Below, one piece after another: positions 47,985 to 61,700 of a DNA stretch of 64,000 nt (positions are counted from its first letter, which is position 1; each line of letters opens with the position of its first letter). Location of the stretch: contig NC_092654.1 in assembly GCF_032118995.1 (NCBI RefSeq), positions 1,550,001 through 1,614,000 of the forward strand. Reading direction: 5' to 3'. The position numbers and the translations under genes are program-made. Below the pieces are notes generated by a model that worked only from the letters and a program-made list of their open reading frames with translations, did not search any database and was not told where the DNA came from. This DNA is from Asterias amurensis (lineage: Eukaryota; Echinodermata; Asteroidea; Forcipulatida; Asteriidae).

Positions 47985-48706
47985 AGCAGTTGACACTATT
48001 GGTAATTACTCAAAATAATTATTAGCATAAAACCTTACTTGGTGACGAGTAATGAGGAGAGGTTGGTGGTATAAAACATTGTGAGAAACGGCTCACACAG
48101 AAAGTGAATTAGTTTTCGAGAAAGAAGTCATTTTCCACGAATTTGATTTCGAGACCAAAGTGAAGTAGTTTTCGAGAAAGAAGTAATTTTCCACGAATTT
48201 GATTTCGAGACCTCAGATTTAGAATTTGAGGTCTCGAAATCAACCATCTAAACTCACACAACTTCGTGTGACAAGGGTGCTTTTTCTTTCTTTATTTTCT
48301 CGCAACTTCGACTACCAAATGAGCTCAAATTTTCACAGGTTTCTAGTTTGTGCATATTATGTTGATATACACCAAGTGAGAAGATTGGTCTTTGACTCGA
48401 CAATCTCTTCGTGTTTGAGTGCGATGTCCGTTTTATGTATGCGATATATTCGCCATTGTTATTTGCGCTTTTCAAATATTGATTTGCGATAACCCTAGTA
48501 TTTGTGTGCGATTTTCGTTTTTATGTATGCGATATTTGTCATTATAATGTGCGACTTTCAAATATTGTATGCGGTCATCTACGTATTTCTATGTGTAGAT
48601 ACTCAATATTTAAACGTTTGACACGTCATACCCTAAAGCGGCATGAAACCCACGCGAAAAGGGTTTTAATAATTATTTTGAGTAATTACCAATAGTGTCC
48701 ACTGCC
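47985..48706 (-). mobile_element. Family A MITE with internal duplication and an extra insert
   Basis: Left end AGCAGTTGACACTATTGG; a 70-bp piece around TTCGAGAAAGAAGT is tandemly doubled at about 48105-48220. After CTTTGACTCGA about 260 bp of unrelated DNA (GTATGCGATAT motifs) precedes a second terminus, CCAATAGTGTCCACTGCC. Confidence 0.7.
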
Positions 48707-48749
48707 TTTAAGGATCCTGTCGAGTAATCAACTTTATAAATAACGTAAA

Positions 48750-49625
48750 CGTAAACGGAGAGCTGTTGATAAAACATTGTGAGAAACGGCTCCCTCAGGG
48801 GCCAATTTCATAGAGCTGCTTAAGCGAAAAATTTGCTTAAGCACGAAAATAGCTTGCTTATTTTACACATGTTACTGGATAAAATTTCATGACATATACA
48901 TTGCTTGTGACTGGCAGTAAGCTGTTGTTTACTTAGCATAACAATTGAGTGGAGTCTTGGTTGGTAATCTGATTTACTAAGCATGATTTTTTTTTTGCTT
49001 AAGCATAATTTTGTGCTTAAGCAGCTCTATGAAATTGGGCCCTGAAGTAAAAACGTTTTGAGAAAGCGGTCATTTCTGAAAATCAAATATTATTTTCTAG
49101 GCATCTGAAAGCACACAAATTTGTACAACAATAGTGTTCTAGTATATTTGGTTTGCGGTAAGACCATGTGTGTATCTACTTGCCAGGTAGAGTTTGTTCT
49201 TAAAGAACTGTCTTGCTTTCTACTAAACGCGGAGTAGATTGTTCGGGGGTTCGGGGGGACTTCTCAGTTCTGATACCCAGGCGGGTGGTCTTGAAAATAG
49301 GCTGGGACAACTACTCTAGCTTATAGGACCGTGATTAACTGTACTACCGCGGAGTCAATTCTTAAATTGGTGTTGATTCGACTAGCTCCCCCTAGTCATC
49401 ATCATCGAAAGGGTGTTCTTTCTTTAATTATTCTCTCGCAACTATAGTGATGGCCAAATGAGTCAAAATGGGATGTAATAACCCCTTTCTCAAAAACTAC
49501 TATACTCCAGAGGGAGCCGTTTTTCACAGTGTTTTATACTATCAACAGCTCTTTTGCTCGTTACCGAGTAGGTTTTATACTAAAATACTTTTAGTACTTC
49601 TTTAGTGTTCAGTGTCTCTAATTGG
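48750..49625 (-). mobile_element. Family A MITE split by family E and another insert
   Basis: Family A segments at 48750-48797, 49043-49140 and 49411-49620 are in order. The gaps are a complete family E element and about 270 bp of another sequence. Confidence 0.65.
48798..49042. mobile_element. Family E MITE nested in family A
   Basis: GGGGCCAATTTCATAGAGC to GAAATTGGGCCC; interrupts family A at its CTCCCTCTGAAGT motif. Confidence 0.85.
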
Positions 49626-49910
49626 TTTTCTTCCGTGCATTTTTGAATTTGAATCCTTTTGGCACTACCACTCGCGAGTAAAATCTGGTCTTGTGTTTAA
49701 TATTCTATTTTCAAAGATATTTTAGGTTACCAGTTATTTCACTTGATAGAGAAAATTAAGTTCATGTGTTGAGGCAATGCATGGTGAGAAATTGGGCAAA
49801 CCGTTAAAACTATTGATATGACATATCTACTCTTCGGTTTTGGCTAGAACTGTCTGGCTATTTATCTACTGCCGCTAAGCAGACTAGGAAAATCTAAAAA
49901 ATTATTTTAA

Positions 49911-51696
49911 AGAAACATTACAGAATTGGTAAGACAAATCTCGTCCAAGAAGATCACATATTTACATAAAACTTACACGATCTAATGATTGTGGTGATAT
50001 AGTAGAAAACATCTCTTGAAATCTGTCTGAAATATCTTCTTTTTTTGTGGATGAGAAATACATAAAACTAATTTCCCGTTTGGAGTTTATCACTTAGTGA
50101 GCGTTTTACTAATTTGTTTGATCAATGTCATGCAAAACGTGTAATCAGTTTTTTACTATTCTCTCGTGATCCAGCACCGATCGATCTCAAACATCTACAT
50201 GTTTGTCAGTTTATATGGTGGATTACGCAGTGCTGACATTGCTAGCAACTGTGTTGTTTGTAAAACCAATTTCGTAATATTCCTTTAAAGTTCTGATAAG
50301 AACTTGTTCTGAATCTCGTAGAAACGGAAACAAAAGGCTATCGAGTTGTGAGTTTACACAATAAGTATTTCCCTGCAACCATGGTGGATATAAATAGGAC
50401 TCTCTGGCAAAGAGAGTTGGTAAACCATTGACTAAGATAAGTTTAAAGGCACTGAACACTATTGGTAATTACTCAACATAATTGTAGCATAAAAACTTAT
50501 TTGGGAGCGAGCAATGGAGAGCTGTTAATAATTTAAACCATTGTGACAAACAGCTCCCTCTGAACTGAAGTAAAGTAGTTTTTGAGAAAGACTTAGCTTC
50601 CCACTCAAATATTTGAATGTGATCAAAGACTTCAGACCTGAAGCCTGTTGAAGAGATCTGATAACACACAAAATTTGTCCAACAAGGGTGTTTTTTTTCT
50701 CTCTTTCAATTCTCTTCAACTTCGATGACCAATTGAGCCCAAATTTTCACAGGTTTGTTATTTTATGAATAATGTTGGGATACACCAAGTAAGAATACTG
50801 GTCTTTGACAATTACCAAAGGTGTCCAGTAAGTCCCAGTTTATCAGGGTTTATACTTTGTGAACTACAGACGCCGATGTACGTAGTTTCTCCTTCAGATT
50901 GGCTTGTTACTCATTATATGCGCATAATATTGGCGCATTTTTACACAATTGTCGGCGGGGTCGTTGTTCTATTTGTGTTCTAAGAATTTCAAGTTCAAGT
51001 TGAACAAATAAAAACTTGTCGAGGTATTTATAGTTCCATTGTGAAAAAGGTCTCGCAAGGTCGACTACCAAAATGGTGAGGGTGGCACAGTCGCCGCGTG
51101 TGAGCTGTGCGTGTAAGTAAAGGGGTCAATACAGAAATAGAACAAAATATTTATAATCATTTACAAAAAAATGCAATGACTAGAATAAGTATTGTTGTCT
51201 CGTTACTGAATCACAATTATTTCTTGATTTGTGCAAATCATAATCATAGACGTTGAGATAGATTGGCTGTTGCCAGCTTTGTGTTTATATCCCCTTGTGG
51301 GAGTTTGCCTAGTTCCTTTAACAGCAATGTAATCTAAACAGACAAACACATAAACAAACAAACAAATAGTTTACAATGATACTTCTTTTAATATTTATTG
51401 CAATCTCTTACTCAGACATTCAAATTATTTGACATGATTGTTTTATAAAATTAGTCATTGACAAAGTTAAACCTAAATACAAATACAATTATTGGTATCT
51501 TCCACAGCCACTAAAAAGAACTTCACAGAATTGGTAAGAAACAAAAATCATGAAGATCACAAATTTACATAAAACTTACATGGTCTAATGATGATGATAG
51601 TAGAAAACATCCCTTGAAATATTTCTGTCTGAAATGTCATATTTGATGAGAAATAAATAATCTAATTTCGCGTTTTGAGTTTATCGCTCAGTGGTT
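49911..51696. repeat. Dispersed 190-bp duplication
   Basis: 49911-50098 and 51513-51696 share CAGAATTGGTAAGA, TTTACATAAAACTTACA and GATGAGAAATA. On the minus strand each has an exon-like piece between an AG and a GTAAGTTTT. Confidence 0.55.
50447..50829 (-). mobile_element. Family A MITE
   Basis: TTAA followed by AGGCACTGAACACTATTGG; right end CCAAAGGTGTCCAG. Full internal core. Confidence 0.85.
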
Positions 51697-52019
51697 TGGG
51701 ATAAGTACTCATTCCTCTTCAGACTGACAATCTTTAATTTCAAAAGTCTCAACATGATCATCAAAAATGTTTGGAACATAAAAGAAAAATAGTGCTAGGT
51801 AGTGATTCTGTGAATTTATTTGCATTATTGAGAAAACGCTGACTCTGGAAAATTGTATGTTGCTAGTGCTACCCTTTCAGTTGTACTTAAAGTGTCGGCT
51901 CTCACCATCTTGTTAAGTTTGTGTAAACACAAGTCTTTTTTTTATATACTATATTTGTTAAAGGTGGAGTTTAAAAGGTCTGGACAGGTTTGGTCATTAT
52001 TTTATTAAAAATATATACA

Positions 52020-52150
52020 GAGAGCTGATGAGGTCTTGAATTTAATTCAAATATATTACACTATAAACAGCTCTCCATTGCTTGTTACCAAGTAAGTTTT
52101 TATGGCAACATTTATTTTGAGTAATTACCAATAGTGTCCAGTGCTTTTAT
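52020..52150 (+). mobile_element. Family A MITE, 3' fragment
   Basis: Ends CCAATAGTGTCCAGTGC. Only the last third is present, in the probable 3' UTR region of TPGS1. Confidence 0.65.
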
Positions 52151-52262
52151 GGGAAAAGCCTTTTAAAGCTCCTGAAACTGATAGTTTATAATAAAGCACG
52201 AGAACAAGAAATTATTCCCTAACACATAGAATACATCGGTACATTTTAATGTACACAATATT

Positions 52263-52590
52263 GCCTGGGGTCGATTTCACAAAGAGTCCGCCGGCGATTT
52301 CACAAAGAGTTAGGACTCGTCTTATCTCGAGTTAGGACGAGTAACTCGTCCTAACTTAGGATTAATCTTAAGGTCTGCATGCTACAGTGCAGGGTTGGGA
52401 CTCGTCCTAAGTCCTAAGATTAGTCTTAAGTTAAGAAGAGTTTTGTAAAATCGACGGCAGAACTAGTCCTAACTTAGGACTAGTCCTAGGAATTATAAAA
52501 AACGCATGGCTAGTCCTAAGTTAGGACGACGAGTAGCTCGTCCTAACTCGAGATAAGACTAGTCCTAACTCTTTGTGAAATCCACCCCCG
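52263..52590. mobile_element. Family F palindromic element, two units
   Basis: GATTTCACAAAGAGT to ACTCTTTGTGAAATC, with repeated TAGGACTAGTCCTA blocks in the TPGS1 3' flank. Confidence 0.8.
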
Positions 52591-52683
52591 GTCTGTAAGT
52601 GCTTCTGAAGGTTATGAGACCCTTAAAACAGTCTTCCATTTTCATTGGGGATTCGGTTATGTAGGCCATTCTTGTAGACATGT

Positions 52684-52701
52684 TCACTTCAATGGTTTAA
52701 C
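52684..52701 (-). CDS. TPGS1: TPGS1 terminal micro-exon (VKPLK, stop)
   Basis: A pyrimidine-rich acceptor ending ttttgtgtag is followed by five codons and TGA in the phase required by exon 8, about 2.6 kb upstream. The residues match the conserved C-terminus of the family. Reading on from exon 8 without splicing would give an unrelated 11-residue tail. Confidence 0.8.
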   Translation of the reverse strand, partial: VKPLK

Positions 52702-55700
52702 CTACACAAAAGGAAAATAAGAGTACAAAGCGTTGTCTAGATATGGTGTCGGAGTGTCACACTACACAATGCTTAGTGTGACCTTGTTCATACCAGGGCC
52801 CAATCGCATAGAGCTACCCAGCACAACAATATACTTAGCATGAAATTTCTTCCTTGATATAAACGGGATTTCCAACCGAATTTCAGTTTGTTGCATATTG
52901 CTTGTTACTGGTATTCAGCTGTTGTTTGCTGATCCTGAAAACCATGTGGAGATTTGGTTGGTAATCCTGTCTTTATCAAGTAAGAAATTTCATGCTAAGC
53001 AAATTTTCGTGCTTAGCAGCTCTATGAAACTGGGCCCAGGTCATTTCTGTATGGCTACTGGCTAGTAACACCCTTAACAACAGAACCTGTGCCCTTCGAT
53101 TCTATAATTGGCATCTCTATTTCAAAGAAGATTAGAAAATATTTATTGACCTTTCGAGATCTGGCACAATGGAAACCTCACTCAGTGTGAAAGCAAAACT
53201 TTTCTTTTGGGTAAAAAAAACACAACTAACAAAAACCTTTCTCAGAAAAAGGAGAAAGAAGCTATCAGGGAATAATGTTAGAATGTAGAGTAAATAAATA
53301 CCAGTAACGTCCTGTTTTACGGCATTTCTGATTGCAGTGTGATGCTAGTTGTTGTGTCTCTTATCACTTTCTAGTGAGTGAGGCATAGTCCAATAACCAT
53401 TATTTCCTTTCTTTTCTTTTTGATTTTTATCGTAGGATGGTCTGTGAAATAAGCACTTAGCTATCCCTAAGGGATATTATGCTTGTTTTTTCATAGGATA
53501 CTCCTTAAAAAAAAAAATAAAAAAAAAATGTACAATGTGTTTTACTTAGTTGGATTTTGCAATAAATAGTAAATGGCCCGATGTTTTGACCCTCGCAGAG
53601 TCTTTCTCAAAGGCTAAATGACAACTCAACCAAATTGGATGTTTTGTGTTTTTACCCTCTTGAAGTTAACCCAGTCACTTCTCTCCAACACCCTTATTCA
53701 TTGTTTATCCATTACTTTACCAAGGGATATAAAATAATGGATACCTGTTAGGGTAGAGGTTGATATTGTGTATGAAAAAAGCCTTTGGAGAGCTACGGGT
53801 GCCCAGGTTGTATACTACCCAGGGAGCTGAGAAAGATTAAAGGAATGTTGTTGGTCCAATGACCAAGGATACTTAAAGGCAGTGGACACTATTGGTAATT
53901 ACTCAAAATATTTATTAGCATAACAACTTTCTTGGTGACGAGTAATGGGGAGAGGTTGATGGTATAAAACATTGTGAGAAACGGCTCCCTCTGAAGTGCC
54001 ATAGTTTTGGAGAAAGAAGTAATTTTCCACGAATTTGATTTCGAGACCTCAAGTTTAGAACTTGAGGTCTCAAAATCAACCATCTAAACGCACACAACTT
54101 CGAGTGACAATGGTGTTTTTTTTCTTTCATTATTATCTCACAAGTTCGATGACCGAGTGAGCTCAAATTTTCGCAGGTTTGTTATTTTATGCATATGTTG
54201 AGATACACCAACTGTGAAGGCTAGTCTTTGACAATTACCAATAGTGTCCACTGCCTTTAATGTAAAGCACATTTGTATAATCGTTGTAAAAGGAGCTATA
54301 AGTAAGCACTGGAATTATTGGTAATTACTCAAAATAGTTGCTGGCATAAAAGCTTACTTGGTAATGAGCAATGGAGAGTCGTTGATAGTATAAAAAATTC
54401 TGAGAAACTGCTCCCTCTGAAGTAACGTAGTTTTTGAGAAAGAGGTAATTTCTCACTCAAATATCAAAAGACTTCAGACCTCAAGCCTTTTATTAGGCAT
54501 CTGAAAGCACACTAGTTTGTGGGACAAGGGTGTTTTTTCTTTCATAATTCTCTTGCAACTTTGATCACCAACTGAGTCCAAATTTTCACAGCTTTTGTTT
54601 ATTTATGTTTATGTTGGGACACACCATGGAGCAATACACCAAGTGAGAATAATGGTCTTTGACAATTACTAAACGTGTCCAGTGCCTTTAAAGACACTGG
54701 ACACTATTGGTAATTGTCAAAGGCTAGTCTTCACAGTTGGTGTATCTCAACAAATGCATAAAATAACAAGCCTGTGAAAACTTTCAGCTCAATCCGTCGT
54801 CGAAGTTGCGAGATAATAATAAGTAGGATTTGAAACTTTGCATGGTGGAAATAAGATATAGAAGAGTTTGCGGTAACACCATGTAATGACTATCTCTAAA
54901 TGAGTTGGGGTGGTTCTGAAAAGAACCGTTGGATTAACTCGACGTTTCGATCAGTATGCTCTGATCGTCTTCTGGAGAATGCTGATAATAATGAAAGAAA
55001 AACACCCTTGTCATACAAAGTTGTGTGCTTTCTGATGCTTGATTTGGAGACCTCAAATTCTAAACTTGAGGTCTCAAAATCAAATTCGTGGAAAATTACT
55101 TCTTTCTTATAAACTACGTCACTTCAGAGGGAGCTGTTTCTCACAAAGTTTTATACTATCAACCTCTCCCCGTTACTCGTAATCAAGAAAGGTTTTATGA
55201 TAATAATTATTTTGAGTAATTACCAATAGTGTCCAGTGCCTTTAAAGAGAATGTCTTGAGTTGACTTCACTCACCTCCTTCAAGTAGATATTAAAAGAAG
55301 TCAAGAGAAACTCCTCTTTGGTCATCATTTTCCTGTGCTCTCTTTGACTTGCGACCAAAATCTAAAATGAAAGTGCGTTTTGAATTCAATTATTATTATT
55401 TTGAATATGACTTTGTATGTATTTTTTTAGGTATCTATCTATTTATTTATTTATTTATATATATATTTTTTTTCTTGGGGGAGGGGGGGGGGCAGCTCTA
55501 AAAAAGAAAATATACAAACATACTAACATAGAAGGTTTTAAAGATATGAACAAAACAAAAACCTTAATAGTACTTTAAAAACACATAAGCACCCATTTGT
55601 GATAAAATTTCTGGAAACTGGAATAACTCAACTCTACCTCCCAAGTTGAGTTGTACAAACCAAAAACAGACTTGGAAAAAAAAAACTATTGTTGTTCAAT

Positions 55701-58700
55701 ACGCATAAAATTTCAGTTGTCGCTTGGTTTATTTTGAAGAGAGAAAAAAGAAAAGAAAAGAAACGAAAAAAAAAAACCCACAGACTTTTTTTTCACCCCT
55801 TCTGGATTATCCTTAAAGCCATTATACGCTTTCGGTAAACAGTATTGTCCAAGTCCCACACTTCGTGTATCACAACTTATATCACAACTATTATCGGAGT
55901 CGGGAGAAAATAATGGGAAAACCCACTCCTGTTTTCGCGCATTTGGCCGTGTCATGACATGTGTTCATAACAAATCCGTAATGAATTTATATTGTTTTAC
56001 CGTTTTCTCAAAAAGTAAAGCATTTCATGGACTAATATTTCAAGAGAAGTCTTTCACCTTTACCTTCTGTAAACCCTGAAAATTATTTGTAAATCTGTGA
56101 ACCCTTTTTTTTTTTTCTGTACCGAAAGGGTCCAATGGCTTTAAAGTAATTGACTCTTCCGGTTGACAATAGAATGCAGCGAGCACTGGTTATTTGTAGC
56201 ACAAAGAAAACAAATCGTTTGTGAATTGTTCACCTTGCTTGCTTGCACGCAATCCTTGCAATCCTTTGTGTTCTTGCTACAATCTTGGGTGGGGGGGGGG
56301 GGGTGATTTAAATGAGAGTTTTTTTTTTTAAAGGTGTTGCATCAGTGTTCTTTTTGGAAGGACAATTTCAACTTTCAATTTTCAACACACATCTGTGTAT
56401 GAGGGTAAAAACCAAAATGAATATTTGTAATCCCCGATGCTAATTTAACTTTATTAAATCGTTTGCAGTACCTGCTGCTAAAAGATAGACTTTGAACTTC
56501 CTGTAGCTACCGGGCAACCTCGGTAGTCTAGTTGGTAAGACACTGCTCTAGAATCGCAATAGTTGTGGGTTCAAATCCCACCCAAGTAATATGCCTGTGA
56601 TTTTTAAAGTACTAAGTATACAGTGCCAACAAACATCAGTGAAAATGGGTAAAAACAAAATGAATATAATTTCATCTTCATTGAATAATCAGCCAGTGGG
56701 AAAATGTCTTGAAATCGTGTGATCTTGTTATCGCAAACAATGCAGGAAGACTAATCCCCAATGGGAATACACAATCTGCCTCAGATTTACATTTTTTTGG
56801 GGGGAGCATAAAAACTAATATCCTTTTAAATAACCACATTACTTCAAAGTAAAATATTTCTCAAAATGTATTTTTTTTTTCTTCTATCAAAAACCTGCTG
56901 TAGGCTTCTGACCAAAGGTTTGTTATAGAGAGGGTTGCGGTAACACCATGTAATGACTATCTCTAATGAATTGGGGTGGTTCTGAAAAGAACTGTTGGTT
57001 TCAACTCAACGTTTCGATCAGTATGCTCTGATCGAGAAAAGTTCTGTTCTCCAGAAGACGATCAGAGCATACTGATCGAAACATCGAGTTGAAACCAACG
57101 GTTCTTTTCAGAACCACCCCAACTCATTAAGAGATAGTCATTACATGGTGTTACCGCAAACCTTTCTATATCGTATTTCCACCATGCAAAGTTTCAAATC
57201 CTACAAAAGTTTGTTATTGCCAATAATTTCACGAGTCATTACCAAATGGATACCTTCCCTTTAAGCCGCTTTCCAGTCGAAGTGAATGCTCAAGAAAGAC
57301 TGCGTGGGAGGTCGGGGCCCCTCCACGTTTACAATAAAATGTAAAGTGCATAATTCTATGGGCCCCTTGGCTTAGAGAGCCATGAAATTGGGCCCAGGGC
57401 AATGTGTTTTGTTCAACATTGCTGTCACCTGTACCTCATTATTAATGTTCACAACGTGACCAATCTTCACAAAGCTGTTAGGCACAAAATATATGATTTG
57501 GGCGCCAGCTGCAACAATGTAAACTTTATGGAATTTTGGCTGGTAAACCAGTTTCTGTGCTTAGCACGTACTTATGCTTACAGGCTTTATGAAATTTGGC
57601 CCTGGTGTCACAACACCTTATTACAGTGCCTAGCTGCCGTAACAAGGTACTATACACGTGGGTTTTTATCAGTAATTATTTCGAAAAGCTCTTTTTTAGT
57701 TGAACTATAATTTGGAAGTCATGGGTTCAAATTTTATTGAGAATACCGACCATCATGACCATGCCAACAGAATGTAGATCCCACAAAGCTTATCCCCCAG
57801 CAAAACCCAAATCATTTGACACTAGTATTCCTGAATGGTATGGATGACAAAGTAATTTCTTGGTTGGGGAGAATTTAGCATGCATCAATAAGACAATCAG
57901 TAGGATTTGAAACTTTGCTTATAAGGTGCTACATAATTGGGTCTCAGAATTCATAACTGCGTGTCATGGCCGAGCGGTTTAGAGCACCGAATTCAAGCTC
58001 TGGTGTTTGATCAGCAGAGTGTGGGTTTGAATCTCGGTCGTGACACATGCTACATAAAATTGGGGAGGTAGTGCTTTCTGCTCTACCGGCCAGGCTTCGA
58101 ATTGATGATACCCAAGCCTACATCCGTATATGGACTGTAAAAGGGGGTAACCCTGTTTCAGCCCTAGAAGTAGGTGGCAACGGCCTCTGACAAAAAAATA
58201 GTAGCCAACACTTTGAAGTGGCCTTCAGGCCTTGTGTGTCTGGCGATTTGCATTAAAAATAAATTAACAAAAAAACTTTCTTAAAGTTTGTATAAACTAA
58301 GCGCCTTGAGAACCTTGTTGGTAGATACGTGCGCGTTATAAGACTTCAATATTATTTGATTATTAGGTGAGGTTTGTGGTGACACCATGTGAAAATCAAT
58401 CTACTCAACATTTCGATCAGTACGCTTTGTATAGTAAGGTTTGCGGTAACACCATATAATGATAATCTCTAAATGAGTTGGGGTGGTTCTGAAAAGAACT
58501 GTTGGTTTCAACTCAACGCTTCGATCAGTATGCTCTGATTGTTTCCTGGAGAAAAAAAGAAAAAAAAGAAAAAAAAGTATGCTCTGATCGCCTCCTGAAG
58601 ACAATCAGAGCTTGCTGATCGAAACATTGAGTTATCAACCACCATTTCTTTTCAAAACCAACACTACCCCAAAGAGATTTTCACATGGTTTCGTCGCAAA

Positions 58701-61700
58701 CTTCACCTAATGAGACACTCGATAATTGGTATTTGAAGCTTGATGTTTTTTTTTTATACCTCCATTAATGTTTCTGTAATGGTATCATTTGTGAGCCTGG
58801 ATCCTGCCTTGAGAATTCTATAAAAGAAACAAAAACAAAACCACCATATCAATAACACTTTAAAACTTTGATTGCTTAATGGCACTGGACACTATTGCTA
58901 ATTACTAAAAATAATTGCCAGCAAAAAAAGTAACTTGGTAACGAGCAATGAAGAGCTGTTGGTAGTATAAATCATTGTGAGAAACAGCTCCCTCTGAACT
59001 GAAGTAAAGAGCGGATATAAGAGCACCGCCACCAAACTCAAGCTCTGACCTGGTCAAGAGAGTGTGGGTTCGGGAGTTAAATGACAACTCAAATGCAAGA
59101 AACTTGACCACTGCTTCTTCCTTCAAATGGGATGTAAAGCTGTAGGTCCCATGTGTTGTTATAGCCACTATCAATGCATGTAAAAGACCCCAGTACACAC
59201 TTACGGCAAAGAGAAGGGGTTTACCTCGGTGTGTCTGGCAGTGCGACTATCTTCAATTATGTAGGCTGCACTAGAAAGGAAGAAGAACAGTGTAACAAAA
59301 CAAATTGATCGAGCAACTCACGAGATTGGTTCGGAACTCTTGACAGCAAGAGCTTCTTGAAGCTCTTCTAGCATGGTGCTGGCTAATTCATCGTCAACTC
59401 TGTCTGTATCCGACTGGCTGATCAGTAAGTGGAATAGATCGTCCGTCTGTTTTAAATACTCTTTTAGAAAAAGAAAACAAATATTATGATTCATTGGAGT
59501 GTTTCGTTGTACCTAATAATAATGATAATAACCAGTTATACAGCCTGTGCAACAAATAATGTGCTACTCGGCTAAATCAATCACAAGAACCATCTCTGCC
59601 CTCACAGGTGCCCATTTACCCCTGGATGGAAAGAAGCAATTAAAGTCAAGTGTCTTGCTCGGGGACGCAAGTGTCTTGACTGGGATTCGAACCCACACTC
59701 TTGAGTTCGGTGGTCTTATCCGCTCGGCCACAATACAGGGGAGTGTCTTATTATGTCCACCTCTTTATGGTAGGACTTGCAGTGAGTGACCTAACACAAG
59801 CAAAGGCGCTCCTTTTGGTTACAAGTTATCTTCTTAATGACGAGGCCCATAGAACTGCTTCAGCAGAAAATAATGCTTAACAATTTTCTGCTAATTAGAA
59901 ATGAGCAGGATACCAGTCGCAAATTGTACTTGTGACGTGGTAGTTAAGCTGGTAACATTATTCTGGTAAGCATAAATTTGTTGTGTTTACCTTCTTTTTG
60001 CGCTGAAGCAGCTCTATCAAATTGGACCCAGAAAAAGAAACCGATGAATTCTGATAATAATTTTTTATTTTTTTTGTACAAGCTGAAGTAGTTAAAACCA
60101 TCTTTCGTAGAGAATATTTTGGTATAGAAAACTCTTGTTCATCCAGACTCACCAATAAGTACAAATGCTGCCATCACACCAGAGTGAAAAACACGGGGAT
60201 AAATCACCTCATCATCCCTCGGACCAATCTTACTCAAAAACTTCTCAAGAAGTGGCGGTGGAATGTTTCTGTACGAAAATATTTTCAAATATAGAGTGTT
60301 AACTTTTGTGGCATTTAAAAAGTAGGGAACACTTTGTAGGTGTTTTTGAGCTTCAGCAATTTTCAATAAGCCATTTGAGAGTTAGATTTGAATAATGTCT
60401 GGTGCAAAGATTTACTTGAACAAAAGCTACCACTTAAATTTGAATTCCTCAGACACCCAGAACACTTATTGAGAAAAATAGAAGGAGCAGCAGACGATCT
60501 CACAAAAAGCTAGGATTCTACCTCGAGTTATGACGAGTAACTCGTCCTAACTTAGAGGATGGATTCGATGCATCCTAACCTCTATGGATCTGTTACTTAG
60601 TTCGTCCTAAGTCCTAAGATTAATCCTAAGTTAGGAAGAGTTTGGTGAAATCAACGGCTGGTCCCGTTGTTTCTGGACTGGCTTCATAATGCGCCCTCTC
60701 TGTGCAAGGTTTGAGTTTGATTGAATGCCCATTTGAACATATTGATATGGAATTTGGGAAAATCCAAACAAATAAATTTATTTATTTACAGCATCACATG
60801 GCATGTCGGTAATGCAATTCTGCTGAGCAATTTATGGTTCACTGGTCCCCAGATTACCTGCATATTAGATTCAACAGATCCCGGTACATGATACCAGTGA
60901 GCCCAGCTGGAGTCCTAGACCCTGTGAGAAGTTAAAAAGAAAACAAAAAATCATAGTTTTGTTAAAAGACGAGCAGAGTATACTGTTTGAACTGTCAAGA
61001 CCATACAGCCCCTTTTCAGAGCCAACACTCCCACAAAAGAGATTTACACATGGTTGTACCCGCAAGTTTACTTTTTATGAATAGTTTCTTCCTATTTATC
61101 CACACCATGCAAAGCTATAAAAAGTACCCAATGGAGAGCTGTTGATAGTATAAAACAATGTGAGAAACGGCTCCCTTTGAAGTAAAGTAGTTTTTGAAAA
61201 AGTAATTTCTCACTCAAAGACTTCAGACCTGAAGCCTTCTATTAGGTATCTGAAAGCACACAAATTTGTGCAGGAAGGGTGTTTTTTCTTTCATTGATTT
61301 CTTGACCAATTGAGCTCAAATTTTCACAGGTTTGTTATTTTATGCATATGTTGAGATACACCAAGTGAGAAGACTGGTCTCTGGCAGTTACCAATAGTGT
61401 ACAGTTTCTCCAAAGCATTGTAGATTGTTAGACAGCAGTGTTCCTCTCTTTGTGTTTTGTTTGTTTTTCACTCGAGCACGGACCTTATTTCATTTTGCAC
61501 ACAAATATAAAGAATTCTTCACGAAACATCAGCTTTATTTTGAGGCTTTGCAAGTTGATATGTTTGCTGACCAATTGAGCCAAAATTTTCACAGTTGTTA
61601 TTTTATGCTTAGGTTGGGAGTCACCAAGTGAGAAAACTAGTCTTTGACATTAACCAAACATGTCCAGGGGTGGATTTCACAAAGGTAGTCTTAACTTAGG

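Larger units (their letters stand above)
46825..52683. other. Spacer between P450 promoter and TPGS1 last exon; mostly family A MITEs
   Basis: At least five family A copies or fragments, two of them interrupted, plus family E, SINE-3 and family F pieces and a diverged 190-bp duplication (49911/51513). The TPGS1 3' UTR lies at its right end. No coding sequence was recognised. Confidence 0.5.

Noticed and set aside
55263-55277. Read-through end of TPGS1 after exon 8
   Set aside because: It would replace the conserved KVKP tail by an unrelated peptide; a strong acceptor with the right residues exists at 52701.
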